From Splendidivirga corallicola (GTDB taxonomy: Bacteria; Bacteroidota; Bacteroidia; Cytophagales; Cyclobacteriaceae), in contig JAUJEA010000007.1 in assembly GCA_030442035.1 (NCBI GenBank), forward strand, positions 62,001 through 126,000: a DNA stretch of 64,000 bases. Reading direction: 5' to 3'. Positions 43,431 to 51,940 of the stretch are shown one piece after another (within the stretch, counting starts at the first letter, position 1; every line of letters starts with the position of its first letter). The notes under the pieces are model-generated. The model did no database searches, was not told the origin of the DNA, and saw only the letters and a program-made list of their open reading frames with translations. The position numbers were made by a program, and so were the translations under genes.

Positions 43431-45494
43431 TTAATTTTTTTCGGTAACTTTGAATTCGACTCTTCTGTTTAGTTCCCTCCCTTCATTTTCATCGTCATTA
43501 CTGGCAAGGGGTTTTGATTTACCATAACCTACGGCGGTTAATCTCCTGGGATCAACACCCTTCTTTTTTAGCCAACGGATAACGGCATCCGCTCTTCTCT
43601 GTGAAAGATCTTTGTTGTAAATAATGGCTCCGATTTTATCGGTATGTCCACCGATCTCAACTTTCATTCGCGGATTTTGAGCAAGTAATTTCTCCAGCTT
43701 ATTGAGTTCAACATATGACTCCTGTGTAAAAGTAGCTTGGTCAAAATCAAAATAAATATTTCTTAGTACTGAACTCAAACCTTCCCGAAGTTTATCCAGT
43801 TCTAATTTTCTTCTAATCTCTTTAGGCTCTGTAGTGGCTGCAGGAATCTTTACTTTCAATGACTTGAACATGTAACCGTCCAGTTCCGCTGTGAGCCTAT
43901 AATCTTTTGCTTGCGGATTCTTAATAAGAAATCTAAAGAGTCCTTTTTCGGTCTTTCTTACAGCAATTACTTCATTGTCTTCCAAACCTGTTAAACTCAC
44001 TTTAGCTCTGCTCAGGGTAGTGGCATTGGCGTCGTCCTCTACTCTTACCAGTAAAGTTACAGGCTGAAGAACCGGTTCAGGCGTCGTTTCAACTTTTTCA
44101 ATGTCTTCGTTTTCTTTTGTCTCCGGTTCTTTGATATCCTCGGGCTTGGAGGCCAGTGGTTCGTCTTCCGATAAAAGATCAGGAATTGTCACTTCATAAA
44201 TATCTGTGTAACCAAATCCATCCTCCCTAACGGATGAATAATAACCTCTCTTACCATCTTTTGTAGATACAAAAAATACATCATCATCCGGTGTATTGAT
44301 GGGATAACCAAGGTTCATCGGCTCTGCCCACTCTCCAGCTGTACTATCATATTCGGATTTGAAAATATCATATCCTCCCATACCTTTCCTGCCCTTGGTA
44401 CTGAAATATAATGTCTTTCCATCATAGTGAATAAATGGGCTATAATCATCTTGCTCTGTATTAATGACCGGCCCCATATTCTTGACCCTGCTCCATTCAC
44501 CTCTTTTATCCTTAGTAACATAATAAATATCGATACCACCCAATCCACCAGGCCGGTTACTTGCAAAGAAAAGTATGTTGCCATCTGGTGATTCGGAAAC
44601 AGAGTTTTCCGTAAAACTTGAATTTATATTTTCACTTAACAATTCCGGTTCACTATAACTCCCATCAGCATTCATATTGGACACATAAATATCTCCATTA
44701 CCAGTGTCATCACTGTATAAATAAAGCTGGCTACCATCCGCGTTCAGCGAGATATTGGAATCGTGGTAAGGCGTGTTAATAACATCACCAATATTTTGGG
44801 CTTTCTTCCACTTATCGTTCTCTTTATAGGCAATGAAAACGTCCTCATATGAAAAGTTATCAGCAGCCACGTCCTCACTTAAATTACCATCTCTCCTTCT
44901 GGTTGTAAAAATCAATACATTTTCATCAGCATTTAGCACTGGGGCATAATCCGGCATGTCTGAGTTAATTTCCTTACCAATATTCTTTATTTTGAAATTG
45001 GCGGGATTTGCTTTGAATTCCATTCCATTCTCACATTCATAGATGCTCCGTTCCACCACATTCAGTGTAATAACATCTAAACCACGGTAATTTTTCTCGG
45101 ATATGAGCTTCTCCTTATATCTATTAAAATAGAGGAGTGCATTCTCAAAATCTTCTCCGTATTGATATCCTTTACCTATCCAATAGAGCAAATCAAATCG
45201 ATACTTGGGGTCAATTCTGTAGGCTCTTAAAAAGTATTGGGCAGATCTATCTTTATTGACTGACTCAATGTAAGTCTTACCAGCCATGTAGTTGGCCTTA
45301 ATATTTGCTGTATCAAGTGTTGCAGCTTGAACATAGAGTTCATTGGCCGCTACAACAGCTTTTTGTTCATTGTAAACTTCATCCGCAATTTCCAGGAACT
45401 GTACCGCTGCTTCTTTGTCCTGACTAATCGCGAAGTGGTTTACAGCCAAAATTGATATAAGCACAAAAAATAATTTGAAATATTTTTTGTCCAT
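43431..45494 (-). CDS. OmpA-family protein with TPR and PD40 repeats (PorE-like)
   Basis: 687 residues from ATG 45494, chosen for its signal peptide (MDKKYFKLFFVLISILAVN...). Order of parts: TPR-like helices (~15-155), a PD40/WD40-like beta-propeller (~170-445) with repeated NADG, SPDG and YFST motifs, an acidic Glu/Pro linker, a carboxypeptidase-regulatory-like beta domain (~495-570), and OmpA/MotB (~580-687; IYFDFDQATF, GHTDKIG, NRRVEF). The architecture equals that of Porphyromonas PorE, a type IX component, but paralogues with this layout are numerous, so that assignment is tentative. Confidence 0.88.
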   Translation of the reverse strand: MDKKYFKLFFVLISILAVNHFAISQDKEAAVQFLEIADEVYNEQKAVVAANELYVQAATLDTANIKANYMAGKTYIESVNKDRSAQYFLRAYRIDPKYRFDLLYWIGKGYQYGEDFENALLYFNRYKEKLISEKNYRGLDVITLNVVERSIYECENGMEFKANPANFKIKNIGKEINSDMPDYAPVLNADENVLIFTTRRRDGNLSEDVAADNFSYEDVFIAYKENDKWKKAQNIGDVINTPYHDSNISLNADGSQLYLYSDDTGNGDIYVSNMNADGSYSEPELLSENINSSFTENSVSESPDGNILFFASNRPGGLGGIDIYYVTKDKRGEWSRVKNMGPVINTEQDDYSPFIHYDGKTLYFSTKGRKGMGGYDIFKSEYDSTAGEWAEPMNLGYPINTPDDDVFFVSTKDGKRGYYSSVREDGFGYTDIYEVTIPDLLSEDEPLASKPEDIKEPETKENEDIEKVETTPEPVLQPVTLLVRVEDDANATTLSRAKVSLTGLEDNEVIAVRKTEKGLFRFLIKNPQAKDYRLTAELDGYMFKSLKVKIPAATTEPKEIRRKLELDKLREGLSSVLRNIYFDFDQATFTQESYVELNKLEKLLAQNPRMKVEIGGHTDKIGAIIYNKDLSQRRADAVIRWLKKKGVDPRRLTAVGYGKSKPLASNDDENEGRELNRRVEFKVTEKN

Positions 45495-45833
45495 TGTTCC
45501 AAGCATTTTTATCGACAATTTGATTTGATAGAACACCGGTTAATTAGATAGAAACTCCAAAGACTCAAATACATTGATAAATTGCCAATCAGTTTAGATT
45601 TACTATCGAACCAACAATATAGGGTTCGGAATCTTCTCCTGATTAGTTAAATATGGGGTTTATCTAAGTTCACTAACTTAACTTGCTTCAACCAAAGCTT
45701 TAACTCTGTTCGCTAATTTATATCATATGCCTTTTAATAAATTTACTAATTCCGGCTACTTATTACACTTATAGTATTAGTAGCTATTTTTTATACTTTT
45801 TTCCTATTTTTGACGACCCAATTCAAAATCGGG
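45495..45833. other. 339-bp gene-free divergent region
   Basis: Between the divergent PorE-like and engB genes. No ORF or RNA gene seen. Three loosely similar CTAA-containing words (45668, 45708, 45741) are not regularly spaced. A -7-type box at 45805-45812 is the only clear promoter element. Confidence 0.45.
45805..45812 (+). promoter_or_regulatory. -7 element for engB
   Basis: TATTTTTG matches TAnnTTTG and lies 21 bp before the chosen engB start. No convincing TTG at the -33 position. Confidence 0.4.
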
Positions 45834-46439
45834 ATGATAATAAAAACAGCAGAGTTTATTTGCAGCAACACTGATTTCAAAAAATGCCCAAATACAGAAA
45901 TATCCGAATTTGCATTTATCGGGCGTTCCAATGTGGGTAAGTCTTCTTTGATCAATATGTTATCAAAGAATAAGAAATTAGCCAAAATTTCTGCAAAGCC
46001 AGGTAAGACACAACTTATCAATCATTTTTTGATCAATAAAGAGTGGTATCTTGTTGACCTACCCGGATATGGGTGGGCTAAAGTCAGTAAAACCAAAAAA
46101 GAAAAATGGGGAGATATGACAAAAGATTATTTGCTATATCGCCCCAACCTGGATTGTGTATTTGTATTGGTGGATTCACGGCTGGAGCCTCAAAGAATTG
46201 ACCTGGACTTTATTAGTTGGATCGGGCAAAATGGTATACCATTTGCTATCATTTTTACAAAATGTGATAAACTCTCTAAATCAAAGGTTCAATCCTCAGT
46301 AGCATTATTCAAAAGAACGCTCTTAAAAGATTGGGAAGAAATGCCACAATATTTTGTTAGCTCTTCTGCCGACGGAACAGGAGGTAAGGAAATATTGCAG
46401 TTTATTGAAGAGGTAGTAAATAGTCGAGCGAAACAATAA
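45834..46439 (+). CDS. engB: Ribosome biogenesis GTPase EngB (YsxC/YihA)
   Basis: 201 residues from ATG 45834; an in-frame TTG at 45810 is less likely because it overlaps the predicted promoter. Essential GTPase in 50S assembly. G1 GRSNVGKSSL, G2 region KPGKTQLIN, G3 DLPGYGWA, G4 TKCDKL and G5 SSSADG are all intact. Followed by the DUF5606 gene after 23 bp and a conserved hypothetical gene, probably one transcript ending at the palindrome at 47242-47287. Confidence 0.96.
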   Translation: MIIKTAEFICSNTDFKKCPNTEISEFAFIGRSNVGKSSLINMLSKNKKLAKISAKPGKTQLINHFLINKEWYLVDLPGYGWAKVSKTKKEKWGDMTKDYLLYRPNLDCVFVLVDSRLEPQRIDLDFISWIGQNGIPFAIIFTKCDKLSKSKVQSSVALFKRTLLKDWEEMPQYFVSSSADGTGGKEILQFIEEVVNSRAKQ

Positions 46440-46462
46440 TTTTAAATGAAATATTATATTCT

Positions 46463-46906
46463 ATGGAGCTAAAAGACATTGCATCAGTATCTGGAAAGGG
46501 TGGTTTATTTAAAGTAATTAAACCAACCAGATCAGGAGTAATCTTGGAATCAATGGATGAAAAGAAAAGTAAGTTGGTTGCCAGCGTTAACAATCGGATA
46601 TCCATACTTGAAGAGATTTCAATTTATAGTCATACTCCGGATGGAACAACTCCTTTGAAAGATGTGCTTGTAAATATTCACAATGAGTTTGGCGAAGATC
46701 CTGGAATTGACAGTGGCTCATCTTCCGAGGAACTCAAGGCATTTCTTAAACATATTTTACCGGAATACGATGAGGAAAGGGTTTATGTCTCTGATATAAA
46801 AAAGGTTGTTTCCTGGTACAAAATAATATTTAAATATGCACCAGAAATATTGCAGGAAACGAAAAACGAAGAAAGTCAGGAAGACGAAACCAAAAGTGAA
46901 AGTTAA
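46463..46906 (+). CDS. DUF5606 family protein
   Basis: 147 residues, cytoplasmic. ELKDIASVSGKGGLFKVIKPTR at the N-terminus is the hallmark of this Bacteroidota family; the C-terminus is a Glu/Asp-rich tail. Function unknown. Lies between engB and a small conserved hypothetical gene on the same strand. Confidence 0.85.
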   Translation: MELKDIASVSGKGGLFKVIKPTRSGVILESMDEKKSKLVASVNNRISILEEISIYSHTPDGTTPLKDVLVNIHNEFGEDPGIDSGSSSEELKAFLKHILPEYDEERVYVSDIKKVVSWYKIIFKYAPEILQETKNEESQEDETKSES

Positions 46907-46923
46907 TAATCGGTTCCCTAAAA

Positions 46924-47268
46924 ATGGATGTATCCAAATATAAAGAAGAGCTGATTGGCCAAAGTATTGTGCTGATATCGCAGCATTTAAATATAGATGC
47001 GGATAATCTCTATGCAGGACCGGAAATGGAAAAAACTTCTTTCACAGAGCTGCATGAAAAATTGACAAATTTAGTTTCACAATTAATAGATCATGATTTC
47101 GAAAGGTTGTTGAATGCCTTGTATAAAATTGATGTAAGCGAACAAAAGTTCAAGCAAATTCTTGCCGTTGAAACTCCTGATAATATATCTGCGGAAGTTG
47201 CAATGCTCATCATAGAAAGAGAATACCAAAAAGTAGTTACCAGATTAAAATACAAAGGGGTTAATTAA
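46924..47268 (+). CDS. Conserved hypothetical protein
   Basis: 114 residues, all-helical and cytoplasmic by composition; begins MDVSKYKEELIGQSI and ends VTRLKYKGVN. No domain of known function recognised. It starts 17 bp after the DUF5606 gene. Its last eight codons and stop are part of the perfect 46-bp palindrome. Confidence 0.72.
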   Translation: MDVSKYKEELIGQSIVLISQHLNIDADNLYAGPEMEKTSFTELHEKLTNLVSQLIDHDFERLLNALYKIDVSEQKFKQILAVETPDNISAEVAMLIIEREYQKVVTRLKYKGVN

Positions 47269-47287
47269 CCCCTTTGTATTTTAATCT
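47242..47287. terminator. Perfect 46-bp palindrome, bidirectional terminator
   Basis: Arms 47242-47264 and 47265-47287 are exact reverse complements without spacer. The core GGGG-TTAATTAA-CCCC is flanked by A/T-rich arms that supply T-tracts in both directions. It overlaps the final codons and stop of the upstream + gene and lies 30 bp beyond the fbp stop on the minus strand. Confidence 0.8.
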
Positions 47288-47316
47288 TAAGCCTTTTTTC
47301 ACCGACAAAACTTCTA

Positions 47317-48321
47317 TCAGTTGTGGATCATTTCGTGAAAGACCTTGGCTTTTTCAACCATATTTTTTGAACCAACAAAGAAGGGTACTCTTTGGTGAAG
47401 TGAAGTGGGTTTAACGTCTAAAATTCTATTTATACCATCAGTAGCTTTGCCTCCAGCTTGCTCTACTATAAAGGCCAATGCATTGCATTCATAAAGTAAC
47501 CTTAATTTACCATTTGGATTTTTTGCTGTGCTGGGATATATATAAATACCTCCTTTTAACATATTTCTATGGAAATCTGCTACTAAAGAACCAATATATC
47601 TTCCTGAATAAGTTTCTTCACGGCAATACTCGAGATATCTTTTAACAGGTTCGGAAAAACTAAAAAGTGATCCTTCGTTTATTGAGTAAATCTTGCCATC
47701 CTTAGGTATCGTCATATTTTGATGGGACAGAAAGTACTCTCCCAGAGAAGGTTCATAGGTAAATCCATTTACTCCTGCTCCGGTAGTGTAGACCAGCATG
47801 GTAGAAGAACCATAGAGCAGGTAGCCAGCAGCTACTTGTTCCGTACCTTTTTGAAGGTAATCTTCCTTCTGTATAGGGCTACCAATTGGAGAAATTCTTC
47901 TATATACAGAGAAGATTGTTCCGACCGAAACATTAACATCAATGTTGGATGAACCATCCAGTGGATCAATAGCCACCACATATTTGCCTTTGCTATGATC
48001 AACATCTATCACTTTCTCATCCTCTTCAGAAATAATGGCACAAACTTCCCCCCCTTTTGTCAGGGCTCTAATAAACCTGATATTGGCAAGAACATCCAGT
48101 TTTTGTTGTTCTTCCCCTTGTACATTCATAGTCCCAATGGCTCCTGCAATATTGATAAGCCCGGCTTTGTTCATCTCTCTGTTTACTACTTTTCCGGCCA
48201 AGGCAATATCGCGAAGTAATTGGGAAAGCTCTCCGGTGGCATATTGGAAATCATCCTGATTCCTCTTAATGAACCGGTCCAAAGTAGTGCCGATGGGTAA
48301 GGCAATTCTTGAATCTTCCAT
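47317..48321 (-). CDS. fbp: Fructose-1,6-bisphosphatase, class I
   Basis: Gluconeogenic phosphatase of 334 residues. The metal/active-site motif [12 protein letters not shown] is intact, as are [15 protein letters not shown] and GGKATDG near the C-terminus, which fit class I. Together with pgi it serves sugar-phosphate interconversion. A minus-strand TATTTTTG box lies 53 bp before the start. Divergent from lysC, a pairing frequent in Bacteroidota. Confidence 0.97.
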   Translation of the reverse strand: MEDSRIALPIGTTLDRFIKRNQDDFQYATGELSQLLRDIALAGKVVNREMNKAGLINIAGAIGTMNVQGEEQQKLDVLANIRFIRALTKGGEVCAIISEEDEKVIDVDHSKGKYVVAIDPLDGSSNIDVNVSVGTIFSVYRRISPIGSPIQKEDYLQKGTEQVAAGYLLYGSSTMLVYTTGAGVNGFTYEPSLGEYFLSHQNMTIPKDGKIYSINEGSLFSFSEPVKRYLEYCREETYSGRYIGSLVADFHRNMLKGGIYIYPSTAKNPNGKLRLLYECNALAFIVEQAGGKATDGINRILDVKPTSLHQRVPFFVGSKNMVEKAKVFHEMIHN

Positions 48322-48374
48322 TAATTATTTTTGGGTCTTGGTGAAAATATAATTTTTCTATGTTTGTTTTGACT

Positions 48375-48382
48375 CAAAAATA
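48375..48382 (-). promoter_or_regulatory. -7 element upstream of fbp
   Basis: TATTTTTG on the minus strand matches TAnnTTTG; the upstream -33 element is not clear. The leader would be roughly 45 bases. Confidence 0.35.
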
Positions 48383-48601
48383 GTATTTAAATCTATCCCA
48401 GTAAAATGAATTATACTCAAAACCTGTCTAGGTGTTTACATACAATCGTTCAGCATGTCAAAAGATTTTAAGCACTAAAAGAAACCATCTCTCATGCCAA
48501 AGTAGCTTAAAATATTTCCATTCTTTTTAAATTTGGCCCGAATTGTAAAGGACAGCTTGTCTATCCGGTTAAGACTTAATCTTAAGAATAGAATCTAAAG
48601 T

Positions 48602-49864
48602 ATGCAGGTTTTCAAATTTGGGGGTGCTTCAATAAAAAATGCTTCCGCCGTTAGAAATATGGCAGAATTGGTTAGAAAACATAGTAATGACAGATTACTG
48701 GTGGTTGTTTCAGCCATGGGAAAAACAACTAATTCTTTGGAAGAAGTATATAGTCTTTCCCTTAAAAACCGGGACTTTGATCAAAATATTCTGGATCTCA
48801 AGCATTATCACCTTTCAATTCTGGATGGTCTGCCATTAAGTGCCAATGATGATATACTAAACGAAGTTGAGAATATATTCGACCAAATAAGGAAGGATTT
48901 ATCACATGGGTCCAATATAATCGATTCAAGGGAATTGTATGATAAAATCGTTTCAAAAGGAGAGATGCTCTCCTCAAAGATTGTGCATGCATATTTAAGA
49001 GACACAGGACTTGATTGCCATTGGATAGATGCCAGCAATTTTATCAGCACAGACAAAACATTTAAAGAGGCTAAGATAAATTGGGAGAAAACTCAGGAGG
49101 TCATCGCAGACAGACTCCCTGAAAAGTTAGGAAATGGCATTGTTTTGACACAAGGCTTTATTGGTGGAACAGATGATGGAAGGTATACAACATTGGGAAG
49201 AGAAGGATCTGATTTCACGGCAGCGATTTTTGCTCGATGCTTAAAAGCTGATTCCGTAACAATTTGGAAAGATGTTTCCGGTGTTTTAAATGCAGATCCT
49301 AAAGTAATTCCTGACGCAATAAAATTTGATAGCCTTAACTATCATGAAGCAGCTGAAATGACTTATTACGGTGCATCGGTCATTCATCCAAAAACCATCA
49401 AGCCCCTGGCCAATCTCAATATACCGCTATTGGTCAAATCATTTGAAAACCCGGAGGAGTCCGGAACTTGTATTAATCATATGGAAATGGAAAAGGTGGT
49501 TCCATCCATCATCTTTAAGGAAAATCAAAGCTTGATTTCATTTAAAGTCAGGGATTTCACATTTATAAATGAGAATAATTTAAGTATCATTTTTCATTTG
49601 CTTGATCAACTCAATATCAAAATAAACATGATGCAGAACTCAGCCATTTCTTTTTCAATTTGTATAGATAATCAGGAAGAGAAAATTAAAGAGTTACTAC
49701 AATCTCTCAGAAATGACTTCGAGATTTATTATAATACTAATTTAAAATTGATCACGGTTAAAAATTATGACCAACAAACCATTGATCAAGTTTGTAATAA
49801 TCAAGACATTCTATTGGAACAAAAGACAAGACACAATTTTCAAATCGTCGTGGCGTCACATTAA
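48602..49864 (+). CDS. lysC: Aspartate kinase
   Basis: First step toward lysine, threonine, methionine and diaminopimelate. The 420-residue monofunctional enzyme has KFGGASIKN at the N-terminus, TLGREGSDFTAA, and the YYGASVIHPKTI segment. The C-terminal ~130 residues are shorter and more divergent than a standard double ACT unit, so feedback properties cannot be predicted. No homoserine dehydrogenase is fused. Converges on the phosphatase gene with a 19-bp gap. Confidence 0.95.
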   Translation: MQVFKFGGASIKNASAVRNMAELVRKHSNDRLLVVVSAMGKTTNSLEEVYSLSLKNRDFDQNILDLKHYHLSILDGLPLSANDDILNEVENIFDQIRKDLSHGSNIIDSRELYDKIVSKGEMLSSKIVHAYLRDTGLDCHWIDASNFISTDKTFKEAKINWEKTQEVIADRLPEKLGNGIVLTQGFIGGTDDGRYTTLGREGSDFTAAIFARCLKADSVTIWKDVSGVLNADPKVIPDAIKFDSLNYHEAAEMTYYGASVIHPKTIKPLANLNIPLLVKSFENPEESGTCINHMEMEKVVPSIIFKENQSLISFKVRDFTFINENNLSIIFHLLDQLNIKINMMQNSAISFSICIDNQEEKIKELLQSLRNDFEIYYNTNLKLITVKNYDQQTIDQVCNNQDILLEQKTRHNFQIVVASH

Positions 49865-49883
49865 TTCATATGTAGCACCAAAA

Positions 49884-50372
49884 TCAGGCTCTCTTTAAAT
49901 TGTGTCTTTCTATCAAAAATTCGAGGAAATTTTGGTTAGATCTTTCCAATATTTCAAAGACTTCCTGAAATCCCTTTTCACCACCATAATAAGGATCTGG
50001 AACATCTGCATTGGTCTCCAGACGATCAAACTCCCGCATCATTAAAATCTCATACGATTCTTGATTACCTGAAGGTTCTATCGATTTAATTACTTTCAGG
50101 TTTTGTGAATCCATAGCCACTATGTAGTCGAACAGTTTAAAATCTGCCGGATCAAATTGTCTTGCCCTGCTTGTGAGTATTACTCCATTTTCCTTGGCAT
50201 TTTGTACAGTCCGCCTATCAGGCGGATCTCCGATATGATAGTTGGAAGTACCGGCAGAATCGCACTTGATAATCCCATTCAGTTTTCTGTTTTGAACCAT
50301 CAGCTCAAAAATACCTTCCGCCAGCGGCGACCGGCAAATATTCCCAAGACAAACAAATAAGACTTTGATCAT
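49884..50372 (-). CDS. Low-molecular-weight protein-tyrosine phosphatase
   Basis: 162 residues. The P-loop CLGNICRS (Cys8 to Ser15) is at the N-terminus and the general-acid loop DVPDPYYGG toward the C-terminus. Such enzymes dephosphorylate protein tyrosines, sometimes in capsule or exopolysaccharide control, but no tyrosine kinase is near. Cytoplasmic. Confidence 0.95.
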   Translation of the reverse strand: MIKVLFVCLGNICRSPLAEGIFELMVQNRKLNGIIKCDSAGTSNYHIGDPPDRRTVQNAKENGVILTSRARQFDPADFKLFDYIVAMDSQNLKVIKSIEPSGNQESYEILMMREFDRLETNADVPDPYYGGEKGFQEVFEILERSNQNFLEFLIERHNLKRA

Positions 50373-50436
50373 AAAGTTTCAATATAAGTTCGGTATACGA
50401 AAATAAAATTCTGTATTACTTTAATTAAACCTTTCA

Positions 50437-50465
50437 TTGATTTTTTTTGATAAATATTACTTTTG
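50437..50465 (+). promoter_or_regulatory. Bacteroidota-type promoter
   Basis: TTG at 50437-50439 and TACTTTTG at 50458-50465, 18 bases apart. Predicted start is near 50472, giving a transcript with a long (~180-base) leader before the small ORF at 50653. Confidence 0.5.
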
Positions 50466-50652
50466 CATCTGAATTGAACGAGGATGATATTCCAGCAATA
50501 TTTTAAACTGGATAAGTTGCCTAAATCTATTTTTGAAGTTTTTAATATTTATAGTACATAACCAATGTTTAAAAGTATTATGGTATTATTATTTCCTGTG
50601 AATCATTCATCTTTATAGTCCTGAAGAAAACTGAGTTGAGAAAAGGGTGATA

Positions 50653-50898
50653 ATGATAACAATGGACAAAGAACGTAGTAACATCTCTTTTACTTTCAAA
50701 GTTCTAACGCTTATTTCAATCCTTGTAGGAGGATATTTTGGTAAAGATAGTTCTCAAAGTAGAACCAGAGATGAAGTGGATTTGGTCTCTCCAAGAGCTA
50801 TTGAGAATCCATTTGAAATGAACAACTCTCTTGTGAAAGAAGCAAGCTTTGAATCGTTCAACTTTCCTAAAACAGAAAAAAAAATCAAAAAAAATTAA
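50653..50898 (+). CDS. Small putative membrane-anchored protein
   Basis: 81 residues from ATG 50653; GTG 50647 and ATG 50662 are alternatives. AAAAGGG just upstream of 50653 may serve as ribosome site. One weak hydrophobic segment (~13-28: TFKVLTLISILVGGYFG) is followed by a charged tail ending in lysines. No family recognised. It has its own promoter and is followed by a terminator, which supports a discrete gene. Confidence 0.5.
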   Translation: MITMDKERSNISFTFKVLTLISILVGGYFGKDSSQSRTRDEVDLVSPRAIENPFEMNNSLVKEASFESFNFPKTEKKIKKN

Positions 50899-51000
50899 TT
50901 TTTTTTGATTGAAGGGGTTACCTAATTAAAGTGTGTAGTATACACAGTTACATAACACACACATTTTATTTTATTCATACACCTGTTTAACATTTTTCTA

Positions 51001-51040
51001 AGAGAAACCTTCCTTAAAAAGGGAGGTTTCTCTTTTTTAT
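51001..51040 (+). terminator. Terminator before enoyl-CoA hydratase gene
   Basis: AGAGAAACCTTCC (51001-51013) pairs with GGGAGGTTTCTCT (51021-51033), thirteen positions with one G-U, seven-base loop, followed by TTTTT. It should end the small-ORF transcript; it could also act as an attenuator since it is 47 bp before the next start codon. Confidence 0.75.
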
Positions 51041-51086
51041 AAGAATTGTTTTCCTCAATTTAAGGTTCAAAAAAATCCAACGAAAT

Positions 51087-51860
51087 ATGAACTTTATAAA
51101 AGTAATTGAGGAGCAAGAAAAGCATATTGGATTAATTCAACTCAATCGTCCAAAAGAACTCAATGCTCTAAATCTTGAGCTAATGGGTGAACTCAGAGAT
51201 GCCTTAAAGAACCTTGACAATAACAATCAAATAAGAGTGATTGTTATAACCGGAAACCAGAAAGCCTTCGCCGCCGGAGCCGACATCAAACAGATGGCAG
51301 ATAAGAGTGCCATAGAAATGTTGCAGATAGATCAATTTTCCACCTGGGATCAAATACGAAAAACCAAAAAACCTATCATTGCCGCGGTATCTGGCTTTGC
51401 CTTGGGCGGAGGGTGCGAGCTGGCCCTGACCTGCGATATGATTATAGCCTCTGAAACCGCTAAATTTGGACAGCCTGAAATCAAGATAGGTGTGATGCCA
51501 GGAGCCGGTGGAACACAGCGTTTAACCAGGGCTGTTGGCAAAGCCAGGGCTATGGAAATGGTCTTGACTGGAAAATTCATTGATGCTGAGGAAGCCATGA
51601 AGTACGGTTTCATCAACAAAATTGTCCCGGTTGAAAAATACCTTGATGAAGCCATGAATCTAGCAAGGAGCATTGCCCAAATGTCGCCCGTGGCAACACA
51701 ACTGGCCAAGGAAAGTGTTAATAGAGCATTCGAAACACATCTGGATGAGGGGCTGCATTTTGAAAGGAAAAATTTCTATCTATTGTTTGCATCAGAGGAT
51801 CAAAAAGAAGGGATGGCGGCATTCGTTGAAAAAAGAGCTCCTGATTTTCAGGGCAAATGA
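51087..51860 (+). CDS. Enoyl-CoA hydratase/isomerase family protein
   Basis: Crotonase-fold protein of 257 residues. Oxyanion-hole segments AFAAGADIKQM and GFALGGGCELAL are present, and the catalytic Glu positions appear in ALGGGCELALTC and GQPEIKIGVMPGAGGTQRL, as in true hydratases. Expected to hydrate trans-2-enoyl-CoA in beta-oxidation or amino-acid breakdown, together with thiolases such as that at 2.6 kb. Stands alone on the + strand. Confidence 0.94.
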   Translation: MNFIKVIEEQEKHIGLIQLNRPKELNALNLELMGELRDALKNLDNNNQIRVIVITGNQKAFAAGADIKQMADKSAIEMLQIDQFSTWDQIRKTKKPIIAAVSGFALGGGCELALTCDMIIASETAKFGQPEIKIGVMPGAGGTQRLTRAVGKARAMEMVLTGKFIDAEEAMKYGFINKIVPVEKYLDEAMNLARSIAQMSPVATQLAKESVNRAFETHLDEGLHFERKNFYLLFASEDQKEGMAAFVEKRAPDFQGK

Positions 51861-51878
51861 ATTTTGAACAAGCATCAA

Positions 51879-51907
51879 TAAAAAAGGGAGCTGATCTCTC
51901 AGCTCCC
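51879..51907 (-). terminator. Terminator of the DUF6588 gene
   Basis: GGGAGCTGA (51886-51894) and TCAGCTCCC (51899-51907) are a perfect nine-pair stem with a four-base loop. Seven A residues at 51879-51885 give a T-tract on the minus strand. It lies 34 bp beyond the DUF6588 stop. Confidence 0.8.
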
Positions 51908-51940
51908 ACTACTAAACCATAAACCTATTGAACATTTCCT

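Noticed and set aside
45668-45750. Three similar CTAA-containing words upstream of engB as a repeat array
   Set aside because: Spacing is irregular (40 and 33 bases) and identity low; expected by chance in AT-rich DNA.
50484-50561. A 25-codon ORF in the leader of the small gene at 50653
   Set aside because: No distinctive composition, and the only purine-rich ribosome-site-like sequence directly abuts the ATG; not enough to call a leader peptide.
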